From positions 8,287,836-8,351,835 of the forward strand of contig SSNP01000005.1 of the NCBI GenBank assembly GCA_006937955.1: DNA of 64,000 bases, written 5' to 3'. The notes beneath the pieces were generated by a model, which saw nothing but the letters and a program-made list of their open reading frames with translations, was not told the DNA's origin and searched no databases. The translations under genes and the position numbers were made by a program. This DNA is from Pachypanchax playfairii. Lineage: Eukaryota > Chordata > Actinopteri > Cyprinodontiformes > Aplocheilidae. Positions 1 to 12,787 of the stretch are shown piece after piece. Positions within the stretch are counted from its first letter, which is position 1. Each line of letters begins with the position of its first letter.

Positions 1-1607
1 GAGTCAGGTTCGCTTGGGAAGATGTGATTTTTCCATTGTTATCTGGGTGAATGACAGAGATGCAGTTGTCCTTGAAGACAAAAACAGGGTACTGGGTGCA
101 CCTGGATGAAACTCAGATCATTTTGCGGCTACAGGAATCCATCGTCCTGCTGGATTTTTAGCAAATATTTCTGGAACCATATGACAGCGCGCTGCATAAG
201 AAGTAGCGGTAGCCTCTAGGGATCAATATCTGCCAGGGCAAAAATGTTCAAACCTTAATGCTTAGGTTGAGCGGGTGAGTGAGTGCAGCATGTTTGTCAT
301 CTGTCAGATTTTGGAATAACGAAAGACTTCAGTGGAGTTTATTCATGCCAGATTAACTTTTCTTTTTTTGCATAAAGCAGAACTAAGCAAATGGAAAGAA
401 AAGAGTCCAGTGCAGATGAAAGAAGAATCAATGTGCACATTAAAAACGATATGAAAAGTGCACCTTTTTGTGCTTGGTAATGAAAGCTGCACAAGCGTAT
501 CATGCTGTTAGAACAGAGTGAATAAAAATGTTCTCATTGCTTATTTCAATTATTCTTATTTCTTTTAGCCTAAAGGGCAAGAAGATTAAATAAAACCAAA
601 GGCTGACACGCCTTTATAATAATCTAGTATATTAATTTGTGTATGTACAGCCATCACAAAAACACCAGAGGAATCAGGTTTCTTATTATTCTCTCTAAAA
701 TCAGCAGCAAAACAGAAATACTTTGAAAGAAAGGCAACACAAGAAGGATTTTTCTACTGTAATTCCGATGTTCTTTGACCAAATCATATCGCTGACATTT
801 TATTAAAACCTCAGTAACTTAAGTCGGCTTGTAAAACGTGGGCCTAGTATGTCTCCTTTAATATGGGTTTTATTATGTAACCGTTTAGCATTAAGAGTGG
901 ATATCCTCATCGTTCATTTAAAAACTTGGGCAGCACTCAGGTCTCTGCTGCAGTCCAGCACAGCGAGCGAGTTTGGAGTAAATGCCGTCGCCGATGGGTT
1001 TGATGTAATGAAGGAATGGAAAATGTCATTTAAACCAGCATTGCTTGCTTGTCCCTTTCCAGTTGGCTGAAATACTGATGCATATAAATGTCAGTGTTTG
1101 CTATTAAATTGAAATGCTGTTTCACTTTAAGGTTTTTATTTTGTTCTTTCCTTTACTAACGCTGTCCGTCACTTTGACTGGTGAAGGAGGCAGCTGGTGA
1201 GAACAGGGTCCTTCTGGGTAAAATAAATTGTACTGAAGTTAAATCTACAAAACTGTCATAACTTTTTTTTCTTTTTCTTTTATTTTTTGGCAAAAAACAG
1301 GAAATGATTATCATAATGATCATGCAGGTAAAAATAAAGTAACATTTAAAGAGATTAATAAAGAATTGTTTGTTCTGTTCACACTTATCACCTCGTACCA
1401 GCTCTTCCGCTTAGTTCTTCATAAAAAACAGTGACAGCTCTGTTGGAGTTATGCTTTGTTTCTTTTTCCTCAGAGGTTGTAATCTGGATCTAGGAATCAC
1501 ATCACATCCAATTTATCCACATTCCAGTTTCAAGTAGAAAAAAAAACGAGAAATTGGCTCAATATTTCCTCAGTGAAGGGATTCATTCTTACTAGCAATA
1601 CAGGTTA
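1..1607. other. Noncoding, no recognised feature
   Basis: AT-rich single-copy-looking DNA. The short open frames here (for example 849-1070) have no recognisable motif and look like chance. I see no repeat termini, no RNA gene and no convincing splice sites. Confidence 0.6.
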
Positions 1608-1615
1608 ATTATAAT
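1608..1615. repeat. Target-site duplication, left copy (hAT)
   Basis: ATTATAAT abuts the left end of the hAT element and is repeated exactly at 2576-2583. Confidence 0.9.
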
Positions 1616-2575
1616 CAGGGGTGCACATAATATTTTTGGCCTGGTTCTCAGAAGAGAACCTAGGGTTGTTGCTTGGTCCTCACATTTTTAAATGTGTCTC
1701 GCTGTGTCTCTTCCGAGCTCCTCTGCTTTGTTTTTGGTTTCATCAAGCTTCAAGTTCAGTCTGTTTACTTTACCTGGCTCTATATTTGTTTCAATAAAAA
1801 TCCTTTAATTGTTGAAAAAATCAAGAGAAACCAGTAAAATATAAAAATACTGGTAAAAAAAAAACCTTCAGAGTTCAGGTTGGATTGTTTACAGGTTTGA
1901 TTGTTCACTTTAATCTACATTTAACAGTTTGGTGTTGAAATTTATTAGTCAGCTGTTGGAGCTTCTGTCATTTACTGTAACTGTTTTTTGTTTTAAAATG
2001 ATGAGGATGTTTGTAATGTGATGCAGTCAGATAAAAAGATACAGTAGACAGTTATGGGGCATTGACTGCATATCCCATAGTGCTTTGCGCGCATTCAAAA
2101 TGGCGCGGATCACAGACAAATAAGCTGATACTGTTGATTAAAACAGGTGGTTTTCTGTATTTTATAGCACAAAAAGGTAGTTATACACGTCTGTGCCACG
2201 ATGGTCTATTTGTCTTATTCAGTGAATTTTTTCAGTTTTGACGCGATGCAGAATCCTGCAGTCAGCTGCACTGATCTGACTGACTGAAAATCCGTCACAC
2301 TGACAAACTGATACACAGAGACAGAGAGAGACGCAGCATCCGCTGATCAGCTGGAACTTTGGCTCTCTGGCTGAGAAACATATCAGTCAAACAAAAGAAG
2401 TCAACGGGATTCTTCATTTATTTAACAATGAACCGCCTCTGATTAACCTAAAAATTCATGCAGCTCAGCCAAACCAATGTTAAGTACGCAAACGCGTGTT
2501 GCAACTTTTCATCTGGTGCGCATTTTATATTTTGACAGTGTGTGCGGACCTGCGGACCACTTATGTGCACCCCTG
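1616..2575. mobile_element. Nonautonomous hAT-type DNA transposon
   Basis: The left end begins CAGGGGTGCACATAA at 1616 and the right end is its reverse complement, finishing CCCCTG at 2575. The element is 960 bp and is flanked on both sides by the same 8-bp sequence ATTATAAT (1608-1615 and 2576-2583). A perfect 8-bp target duplication and CAGGGGTG ends are hallmarks of the hAT superfamily. No long open frame lies inside, so there is no transposase and mobilisation would need an enzyme supplied by a related autonomous element. The interior has a CAAAATGGCGCG stretch near 2096 that resembles a YY1 site. Strand cannot be set without a coding sequence. The structure is seen directly; the superfamily name is knowledge of the family. 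Confidence 0.9.
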
Positions 2576-2583
2576 ATTATAAT
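2576..2583. repeat. Target-site duplication, right copy (hAT)
   Basis: ATTATAAT abuts the right end of the hAT element and matches 1608-1615 at all eight positions. Confidence 0.9.
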
Positions 2584-5500
2584 GACTCTATTTGTACAAA
2601 AACACACATTTGCCTTTTTTTTTTAACAAAGTAAAAGTTGAAATAAACACATTTTAACAATTGGTTTTTACTTCCTCTGTAGTGGAAATTTTACTCGTGC
2701 ACACTGTCAAATTGCAGAAGAAATTTATTCGCAATGTTTGAGGAAAACACCTTTGGAACCATAATGCACGCCAGAGGGCTGAAAGTCCCACCTACTCACC
2801 TTACCTGGATCTCTTCTGCAATATATATACATTAAAGGTAAAATACATGAAAACCATCAAATGAAGCCGTCCAGCACCCAAAATCCACCTTCATTAAATA
2901 CTCATTTATCAATAAATTGATGTGGAAGTTTGTTATTGGGTGTTTTTCCTTCATATTGTTCTATTTATATGGAAATTGTTGTCTGATTTGTGGCAACCCT
3001 GATGAAGGACACAAACCAAAAGGTTTATGACTAGCCTCATCTTCTCACAAATAAATTACTTATTTATGAAATTCAGCTAATTGGTCACAAATGTGCTGTT
3101 TATACTTAGCACACTTATTCAGATTTTTATTATCACTTTCTTATTGTTTGATGCAGCCTGCTTTCTTGTTTGGTTCTGTGTTGGAAATGATCACAGGCCC
3201 AAGTTAAACCCAGAGGTTTAACTTTTAGTGGTGCGACAAAATTTTCCAGCAATTAGTGAAAGTGAAGGGAAAGAACTGCAGAGCAGGGAAGAACCCAGCT
3301 AACAAAGTTCAGTATGATGCAGCCTCATTAATGGACCTGGCTCAAGCCGGTGAATTATGGATTACTGTCAGCATGATCCTTATTGAAGCAATTTGGTAAA
3401 AGTAGTGTAATCATGGATATTAAATAGCATGCACACATGCCTATCCATTGTGCAGATGTTTGGTCTCGTTGCTCAAATTTTAAGACTTACATGACCCGTG
3501 TATGTGGGTTGTTTTCCTGCAGCTGATTGTTTTGTGCTCTGCAGCTCATCATGATTGAAACTTACAGAAAACAAATAGCTTTTTAAATATCTGATTCCTC
3601 CTTCTGAATCTACTGAGAGTATTTTGTGAGCTCTGTTTTGCTGATTGCATATACAAAACAACACCTGTGCAAGTGCTTGCTGCACGTGCAAGTGGAGAGC
3701 CATAAATGTGTGTATATCTGGTACTGATAGTTGGCATTGCTGGAATTTGCTGCAGAAACAGCTAGTGGCAAAATCTCAGATGGGGTGGGAGGTGAAGATT
3801 TATTTGATCAGTCGGTGTGTGTTTTCTTTTCAGTTCCATCATTGCTGTCATAACTGAACCTTTTTGCCCGTTATGGAATGGTTCTTTTCTCTGCTTATAA
3901 CAACAGGTAGTTATTTCATGCAAAGCTGTAAAACAAAAAAAAAAACATTATTTTTAGTAAATTTACTGTGATAAGAATCTGAATTATTAGGCTGCAGTTG
4001 TTTAAAGGTCGCACAAGAATGAAAACAAAAATGAAAATGGCAAGAAAAATAAGAAAAAATTACAAAATATTTGTATCCTCACACCAAATCAAGCCACCGT
4101 ACAGACTGTCATATGGATTAGTAATAATAAACTGTTTGAAAGGATTAGAGGAATGAAAACTGAGGAGCAGCCAGATACAAACCCACAAATGTTCTCTAAT
4201 TGTTAGATATTTAGCGTGTTTCCCGTTGAGACAGTGACGTCTGTGCAGTTGTGCATCTGTGATAGAGAGTGTGATGATGGGCTTTCACTGACATATCCTC
4301 AGCAGATGTGCATCTCTCAGATAGGTTGAAGTGCCATTCTTTCAAGAATATGACTTGCAATTCAATAACATCAATCTTTCTTGGTGTTGTCATTTTAGTT
4401 ATGTTTGGATTATTGCAGCTTTGCACATGGAAGCTATTACCCTGAAGGCTTAGGAGAACTTTTCCATCAAGAAAAAAAATAGGGTGTAGAGACAAACTAT
4501 ACATTTTGCCCTAAGCTCATTTTTCTCCGAAGCCCAGTGCCTTTTCCATGGTGGAGAGGAAAGCCTGGTTTCCTTTGAGGTTAACCAGAAAGAGTGTGAA
4601 ACCTGGCTTTTGTGAAATTATATTTAGTCTAATGAAGCCACTTTACAGCCCATAGATTTTGATTTATTTGAAATGTAAAGTATTATCCAAATCTTGGTCA
4701 TTTTACTTGCCATCAATATTTTTTTTGTCTCACGGGAGCAAAGTCCAGTTCTTACTGCTTCTTTCTGGGTACTTCAGGATTTCTACAGCAAATTCATGAC
4801 AATCAAACTGGCCATTCTGGATCAATGAGTGTATCTTGTCTCCCAGTTAAGAACCATCTGTGCTGTTTATTCCCTTTTCAGAGATGCTCTGTGCATTCTG
4901 ACTGCTGGAATTACTGGTCCAGGCTCAGCAAGCCTATAAAGCAGAGGAGAGTCATAGGAAACCCATCTGGACTCCATCAGGACTAGGTAAACAAAGCCAG
5001 ATCCTACACGGAGCAGCAGAAGCAAGACTCTTCTCCCACCCACCATCACAAAGGACTCCAGTAATGACGGAAGATTCAAAATGATACATTGTTTGTCATT
5101 AAGTCCCAATTGTTAGCCAAAATGCAGATCTGCTCTTTGCTTCGTACCCCGACTCTCAGCCTTGTCAATTTTTTAAGTAGAGAATTGGAAAGACGAGGGA
5201 TTTATAAATCCTCTCCCACACAAGGTCATTGGTGTTTTTTTAATTAAAATAGTTGCTTTTCATGCCAATACCTTTATCATTCTGACTCATACGTAAAAAG
5301 TTCACATCAAAGAGCGAGGACTCTCGGTTGGCGACAGACCTAAAGAAAAAAGATTCTGCTGCACTTATAATTGATTTTTAATAAATGTAACAAATGCATT
5401 GCAGGCTTTGTTGACTTCTGCAGATCTTTGTGACCCTTCATACACAAGACGTTCTCTCCTAGATGAACTCTGAACACCCTGTGCATACGTATGTCTTGAC

Positions 5501-6764
5501 AGTTGATTTAGGGCTGCTATCTTGGGATGTCTCTGTGTCTCCACCTGGATATGCAGCTTACAGTACATTAAGCTGCAGGCTTATGTAAGGACGCTGAAGA
5601 AGAGTGAACTTGAACAGCAAGTTTCCACATGTGTTTGGATCAAACCCCTCGTTTGCTTCAATACTGTCATCACAAAAACAACAGCCGGCTTACCTGTACG
5701 CTCCATCTCCCCAGCAGCCAGTCAACAACCTGTAGTTCTCTCTGTTAGCATATTTTCGAGTTTCTCAGGGTTGCCTCATGCTCCAGCAGCCAAATTAACT
5801 GCTGTGGACCCGACCTGAGCTTGTTGTTCCATACTGCATAGCCAGATTGTTCCACAGTTAGTCTGAACTCCTCATGTTGTGTTTTTTAGTGTTTTATTGA
5901 CCTGTTTCTTCTGTCTTTCAACTATGGATTAACTGTCTCGGCCTTGTGCTCACTACACATTTGATGTTTTCTCCGTTGTGGTGATCAGCCTTGGAGGGAG
6001 GACCTGTGGTCATAAAGAAGCTAACTGCTCTGCGTCTTGTTTTTTGCAATGATTTATTGTAATGATGAAGTTCTCTGCGGTCACGGCCAGGGCAGCTACA
6101 TTTGTTATTACAAAAATTGTAATAGTGATAATAGAACTTCTTTATGAGCGCTGACATTCATTCAACTCTCTCATTAAATGGTAGGAACCCTAGTGGTTTG
6201 TGTTGCCGACATCATCAATACTACACAGTCGGGGGTGAATGTTATTTTGGATTGCAGACTTAAAGTTTTTGGGACTCCTGCTGTTCATTGGAAGGTCGCT
6301 TGAGGAGACCTGATAAAGTTTGGGCTTGGTGGCAGATTGACACTAAAATGACTTCTGTTTCTTTTCTGTTACATAAACTGTCCAACACCAGATTGCTTTT
6401 CTATTCACAGTATGAAAAGCACAACTGCACAATACTACAAGCATAACTATAAATACTTACAGAGATCGGAGAGACATACTGCATGTATAAACTCAGAGCC
6501 TTGGAGGTTGGGTAGTTTCAGACTGTTCTTGTTATTGTTTTAGCTTCATTGACTGACTTTTTGATGCAAATTTAGCATTTAGCTAACTGTTTGCCAAGCT
6601 GTGAAGAGGTATTTTTCCACATCTACATTCATCATTAAAAGAAAAAACCTTTAACATGTTTTTGATTTATTCAAAATCATTTAATCAGTTAATGCAACAT
6701 TAGATTAATGACCATTTGCAGCCCTGTATTTATGCACAGCTCTCATATGTCTTGCCAAAGGATT
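2584..6764. other. Noncoding tract
   Basis: No gene seen. A stretch near 2990-3065 reads like the common retroelement-tail wording 'CCCTGATGAAGG ... AACC' followed by AATAAA-type sequence and may be a decayed LINE-like fragment, but support is weak. Short frames at 4211-4504, 4867-5109 and 5522-5818 show no domain, no biased composition and no splice context that would make them credible. Confidence 0.5.
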
Positions 6765-7555
6765 ACAGTTCAGTTTAAAGCCTAGACTTTGACTGGGTCA
6801 ATGCAACACCTGAATCCTTCTCTTTCACAGCCGTCCTGTTTTAGATTTGCTGCTGTGCTTGGAATCATTGTCATTTTGCATGATCCAATTTCAGCTAAGC
6901 GTCATCTGTCAGACAGATGGGCTCTAAAATCCTTCGGTATACGGAGGGGTTCATGTTGGACTCAGTGAATGTAAGACGTCCAGGTCTTGTGGCTGCAAAG
7001 CAAAACCTGCCATCACAGTGCTTGACACTTACTTTGAGTTGTTGGTGCTGATAAGCTGTCTGGTTTTTACCAAATGTAGTGCTGTAAATTCTAGCCAAAC
7101 ATCTTTTCTTTGGTCTGAGAGATGCAGCTTTGGAAACCTGAGCTGTACTGCCATGTTCTCATGTGACAGAAAAAGCCTTTATCCCTCAAAAAAGACTGAT
7201 TTTTTCTGTTTTTTTTTCTCCTTCTGTTCTGTCATGAACTTTAACATGCAAATTAAAACCTGAGTGTGAGATTTGATTTGTGGCTTCTTTTACTAATGAG
7301 TTCATTTATTTATTCATTGCAGTTTTTGCCTGATTTTGCTCTGTCTGCATTTCAAGCCAGATTCGCTGGGACATCGTCCACTCTTGGTAAGAATGGCATT
7401 TGTCTTTAATGTTTTCCACTTGTGATTAATCTTTGTTGCTGTGGAATAATGGACACCATATTGTTTAAAAATGGCCTCATAATGTTTTCCAGATTGATGA
7501 GCAGCAACAACTGCTTCTCTAAGGTCACTGCTGTTGTATTTCCTCTTTGGTTTTT
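6765..7555 (-). pseudogene. Decayed Tc1-like transposase
   Basis: Reading the minus strand from about 7555 down, pieces of a Tc1/mariner transposase appear in order but in different frames. An N-terminal helix-turn-helix piece (REAVVAAHQSGKHY-like, near 7525-7440) is followed by a middle piece on 7098-6895 containing AYQHQQL and FAATRPG, and then QNDNDSKHSSKS near 6885-6848, which is the second catalytic aspartate region. Downstream, the usual SQSPDLNP box is reduced to SQSLGF with a stop just before it. Frameshifts and stops throughout show it is dead. Around 7110-7125 the expected WTDET box holding the first catalytic aspartate is missing, apparently through a small deletion that leaves only QTKEKMFG. 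Motifs were seen by translation; the family is recognised from memory. It is unrelated in sequence to the DD36E copy at 35.9-37.1 kb. Confidence 0.85.
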
Positions 7556-7879
7556 GTGTTACAACTTATCAAATTTTAGACAATCAATTGAATCAGTTTA
7601 GGAACAAAGGAGTCCTCAGATCAGCCCACAGCTCTGGTTGTCATTTCTCTTTTTCTCTACATTTTGGTCCAGCACATATTCGACTAGCTATTCAAGGAAA
7701 TTATTGTTGTTGTTGCTGCTTGTTAAGATTAAACAGACACAAAACAGCTCAACTGTAGGAAGATAATTCTTTGTGATAGTGATTTTTTTCATAATTGAGA
7801 CAAAGTTTATAAAAGTTTAATTCTTCTTTTGGTTCAGTAAGACCTGTGGATCCCTTCTAATATCTTGTTGTTCCGGTTT

Positions 7880-8396
7880 AGGGCAAAAAAAAACAAGTTT
7901 TTTGCCCACTGTGACTGTAATCACAGAGCCAGATGAAATATATTCAAAGGGAGAAGACAATCAGCAATATTTTTCCTCATTTGTAAGTTTTTGAGCTGAA
8001 AACGACTGACTGTAACATAGTGATGTAACAATGTTACACCAGGACCTGCCCCTGCATGTCCGCGCTGCTCCTGCAGAGTAAACACGTCCTGAGCTGCGAT
8101 AGTCTGAAGCAAGACACTGAGCACCACCATTTTATAGTATTTTACTTTCTAAAAATGTCTAATTAAAAAAAAAGTTACAGAAATTTATTCACCATTTTAT
8201 TCAGGCAGCTTGAGGGGGCAGCACTCACGAGAAGGGAGAGACGGGATTTTAGGTAAAACCGTGTTTCACTTCCTGGTTGAAGAATAACTCGAGAATATAA
8301 GTTTTATTTCAGGACAAATGAAGAAAAGGGAATATTTCATCATATATGTGCCTTTCCCAGATGTTGAAAGCTGTAAAATAGCAGGATATAGGACCT
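7880..8396. mobile_element. Possible TTAA-type repeat, one end visible
   Basis: The sequence ending GCAGGATATAGGACCT at 8396 is followed by TTAA (8397-8400). This is the form of one terminus of a TTAA-flanked nonautonomous DNA transposon, similar in style to the two better-supported families in this window. I could not find the opposite terminus, so the left boundary is a guess. The interior is more GC-rich than its flanks near 8035-8110 and 8205-8280. No coding potential is seen. Confidence 0.3.
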
Positions 8397-8400
8397 TTAA

Positions 8401-11400
8401 AACAATGTAGAATAGGTCCATCCCAAAGCTTTACATGTAGATGGAAAACGCATCTCTGTTTCTTTTCGTTGTAAAAATCTGAAGAAATTCTGTTATGGAT
8501 GCTGCCGTTTTGGATTTCATTCAAATTCATTCCTCAACTGGACAGAAATATGATGTTTTTAAGCAGCAGATAGCTAATTACAAATAAACATATCAGAAAA
8601 ATGATTATTGAAACACNNNNNNNNNNNACGACCATAAAGTAAAAACTACACAAACCAAGAGATGTCAACACCTTGAAAGAAATTTCTGAGTTGTATTCTT
8701 ATTTATGGTGGAAAAACATCTCACGTGGTACATGCAGGACTTAAAACATAGCCTGTAGACAGACACAATGAGGCACTTTGTTTTATTTTCAACTTCTGCG
8801 TGAAATTCCCGTGTCCAGGTTACAATACAGTACACACAGTCTATGATCAATGGTCAGTAAATACAAGCAAGAATGGGTAAATGAACTGCTGCATTATGGG
8901 GAGCTTTCACTCATAATGGCTGCAAGTGAAACACCTGGTTACATTTACTGAAAAACTAAAGGTTTGTACTTATTTTCACCTGTCGGCACTGACTTTCTGT
9001 CACTGTAGATAAGGTTGCATACTGTTATATGTAATAAGTGGTGATGCTCTGCAGATAACTCTTACTCATCCTGTCATTACTTATAAAGAAGAGCTGCATT
9101 TAGAAGAAGAAAGCTGAATACAAGTTGTATTCCAGACCCATTGACTGCAGGTCTTCACTGAACTGACAGTTCAGATTAAGAGCAAACCCAAAGAGAACCG
9201 TTTAAAAGAGCAGAGGAAACAGAGACAGTGAGTTTTAGACAGAGACGGTCAACTGGTGGACGTCTCTGTGTGTGTTTTAAATTTTTCAGTGCTGCGAGGA
9301 TTCCATTACCTTTTTGCAAAGAGAAAGCTTTATGTCACTTATGAGCACCATGTGTCTGTCTTCTCATTGTACATAGGGAACATTTTATTAAATCATGCCT
9401 GTTGAAAGTTGAAGACTGGACCTCATGGAGGTCTGTCATTGTTTGAAATTGACCAAAACTCAGTCTGCCAATGTTGCCGTTCCCAAGGATGTGAAATTTC
9501 ACTCCAGCTGTGAGCCAGCTTTTAAGCCGATGCAAACTGAGCATGCACTGCCGGATGTTTCTGGTTAGGTGAGTTGAGACTCAGTTTTATGAGCATCAAA
9601 GGGATTGGCTGTGATTGTATTTTGCAAAACTTCAAGTCAGTTTGAGATTAATTTTAATTTCAAACAAATAACACCTCAGTCTACCTCAAATCTTTTTTTT
9701 TGGCAGTTGTAGTTCATCAGTACAGCAAAAAATGGTTAATAAAAATATCCTCCATCCTCAGGGCTTTTTCTTTTTTTTTTAGCAAAGCAGACTGTGTTGA
9801 CATCTGCAATGAAATATATTTATCCATAGTCAATAATTATGTTGTGAAAGTGATGAATAGTCCCGCCTTTATTACAGAGCAAGAGTAAGAATGAATTTTC
9901 TCATTAGCGGTGCAGAAATATCGCTTTGCTGATGATTTATATTTAACCTGTTTCCAAGGAAATTGCTCCTAGAAGCAGGTTAGTTTGCTGTATCTGTAAG
10001 TAGTGATAAGTGCTGGAATTCCACCCCATAATTTGAGTCTGTTAGTCGTCCCAAATGCACCACATGCCTCTGTCCCCCATTACGTTCCTGTGCCACCCAG
10101 ACTCCAAATTACTGTAAACTAAACCAAATCCACACCATGGCAACGGAAAGGGTGTCAATTTAGACAGGAAAGAATTTATTTGAACGTGACTAGAGTTTCT
10201 CATGGTTTAAGCTCCCAAGTGGGGAAGTGAAGAGGGTCTGTCTCTAGTTCTTCAGTCCCTTGATTTATGCCATTCACACCTTAAACAATACTCAATTCAT
10301 ATGTCTCACTGTACGCCTGTGGAAACACGCAGAGGAATGAACAACATTCTGTCACCTAATGAGGAATTTCTCAAAGAAATATACACATGAGCTGATTGTC
10401 TGACTGTCATAAGAAAATTGAATCATCAGAAAAATGCTAAACAAATAGCTAACTATTCATAAAATAAACCATTTGACCCATTAATCAAACTGTTACCCTT
10501 ACATCAATGGATGCATAGATACAGTTTGGGTTTCTTGGTTGATGGTAGTTGGTGAAAAAAAACAACAAAAGATCAAAAAGCACTAAAATAATTATACACT
10601 CTGCAGATCCTGGGGTCAACTTTTAACCTTGAACTGCCATGTCTGCCCTGACTTGATGTGTTTCTTATCTTTTGCTCCTCATTTTCATTTATTTGTTCAC
10701 ACATTTTTAAGTAAAAGCAAATTAAAGAGCCACGTGATTCTAATGAGTTTCCTGCAGGAAGATAATCCGATTTTAGATGTTGCAGAAATTTCAGATCAGT
10801 CAGAAGAAGTTAATTTGAAGCAAAATGAGGGGGTTTTGACACTTGAAATGGCACACATACACACATGCAGGCTGTGAAGTTGCATTGTTTTTTCTGTTTA
10901 GGTAGTTTAGAGAAAGACTTTATTCACAGCATCTTAAATGCAGACATACTGTACGTTCTGTAGATGCTGGGGCATCTGGTTCAGGTCACACTCTAAAATA
11001 ATAAACACAGTGTTTTGATGTGTGTAAAATCTACTGGACAACCTCCTTTTCACTTCTTATTTTTTTCCTGTAATATCGCTCCCCAATGCTTTTCCCCTGA
11101 GCTCAGGCCAGAGAGGGGAGGTGATGATGGGCCTCCGAGTTACCCAGTAGGCCTCTTGTACTGGTCCCACTCTCAATGGATGTCTGTTCCCTGACATCTC
11201 CATCTTTCACCACCACCCCATCAGTCCCGTGCCTCTGTGATCATCTCTGCAGAGACAGGGCTCCACTTTGTCCCAAAACACGCCCGGCTTCCCCACTTGT
11301 CCCCTGCCTCATAGGCTCCCACTGTGCACGGGTCATGACAGCTATCAGACAGTAGAGGCCCCTAAATGACAGGAATTTTAGTCCAAGTTTCCTTCTAATC

Positions 11401-12614
11401 TGCGGTATGCCAAAATATCATTGCAAAAACATCAGCATCCCCCAACATACCCAAATACCATGTTAGTGTGTGTGCAAGGGTGAGAGACCACCCCCTCCTT
11501 TTTGTATATTCATAATAGAGTCACTCCTACCTTGCTTTTATCTACGAAAAGGTCCCCTGACCCATAAACGCCTGCAGGATCAAGGCCCCCTCTGGGAATA
11601 GAGGTGGATGTTATCATAGCATTCCAGCCCTTGGGAAGGTATGCCAATTAACATGGCTGGAAAATGTTGCTTTGCTGGTTTCTTTCAATAAGCTCAATTC
11701 CCAACTGAAGAATTTCCCTCTGTGGCTGAAAAATAATATTTTTATTCTTCAGTTTTTCCAGAATTGAATGCCCTGGACAGAAATGTAATTTCCACAGCAG
11801 GTAGCCTTTAAGTAATCCTCTAAGAGTCCTGTATGACTGGAGGACCTCAAGAATAAATTGCTATTGGGTTTTCCTGTTGCTCCTTAGTGTTGTTACTGGT
11901 CATTTGTTGTGATGGTTTATGGATCTGGCCTATGCTTTGAAAATTACTTGAACAATGTAAAAAAAGAGGAAAATTGTGGATTCTCCAAAAAGTACTTTTC
12001 TGTTTAGAGGTATGACAAGTGGTTAAAATATTGCTGTATCCTTGGATCACCCTTATAATATAGTCAGTGGTACAAATACCATTCATAATACCTGAAAGTG
12101 CAATATTACCAAAACAAACACACTCAAAAAAAAACATGGCAGTCTGGCATCATAATAAAATCCTATAACATACTGGCTGCAGGTATGATTGATCTTCTCA
12201 TAAAAGGTTTTACATCAGCTGTAATCCTTCTCAGAACTACAAATACTTCACAATTAAAGTTTGGGAAAGATTTTCAAATCATTTCTGTAACCTTTATCCT
12301 AACATTAAGATGTTACTGAACTGGTTTAGCTCATTAAATTCTCAATCTGTAAAACATGCAAAACAAATGAACTTTATTATTTGTTGTGCTCATCTTGTTC
12401 AAGTTGTCATTACTTCAACATGAACTGAGAAAGTTAAGATGTTTTTAAATCAGAAGGTTATGAACATATTACCTGTCGTAGCTGTTTGAAGTGCCTCAGT
12501 CACACCTAACATCTGGCCACAGAGGGGCCAGGTCCAATATGGATAGCTGCCTTTTACTAACTCTTAAGTTTAATAACTCAAAAAATGTGTACTGATTTAT
12601 AAACTTTTACACCA
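8401..12614. other. Noncoding tract with an assembly gap
   Basis: No gene seen. A run of N lies at 8617-8627. The section 11040-11380 is clearly richer in G and C than its surroundings and has few homopolymers; it could be a conserved noncoding element but shows no open frame of note. The remainder is AT-rich DNA without recognisable repeat ends. Confidence 0.5.
8617..8627. other. Assembly gap (11 N)
   Basis: Eleven consecutive N. The true length may differ. Confidence 0.99.
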
Positions 12615-12787
12615 CAGGTGTTGGATTCCAGTCCTCGAGGGCTGCTATCCCGCAGGTTAACAGGCCTCTGCTGAACCTGTTGACATGATGAGGAGGTAAT
12701 GAAATCACTTCAGTAATGTGTGCTGGAGCTGGAAAACGTCTAAAACATGCAGGATAGTGGCCCTGGAGGACTAAAGTTCCACCCCTG
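12615..12787. mobile_element. Small hAT-like foldback element (MITE), decayed
   Basis: The left end CAGGTGTTGG and right end CCACCCCTG, together with long complementary arms (12615-12665 against about 12735-12787), make a near-palindromic 173-bp element. Shared arm wording includes AGTCCTCGAGGGC on the left and GCCCTGGAGGACT on the right. This matches a foldback MITE family that is abundant in fish and ends in CAG...CTG like hAT elements. The flanking 8-mers (TTACACCA and CTATATTT) do not match, so either the target duplication has decayed or the ends are slightly off. There is no coding content. Confidence 0.75.

Noticed and set aside
4867..5109. Leucine-rich 80-residue minus-strand frame resembling a membrane segment
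   Set aside because: The hydrophobic stretch comes from reverse-complemented CAG-type words; no supporting gene structure.
7018..7263. Plus-strand 81-residue frame
   Set aside because: Antisense to the decayed Tc1 transposase.
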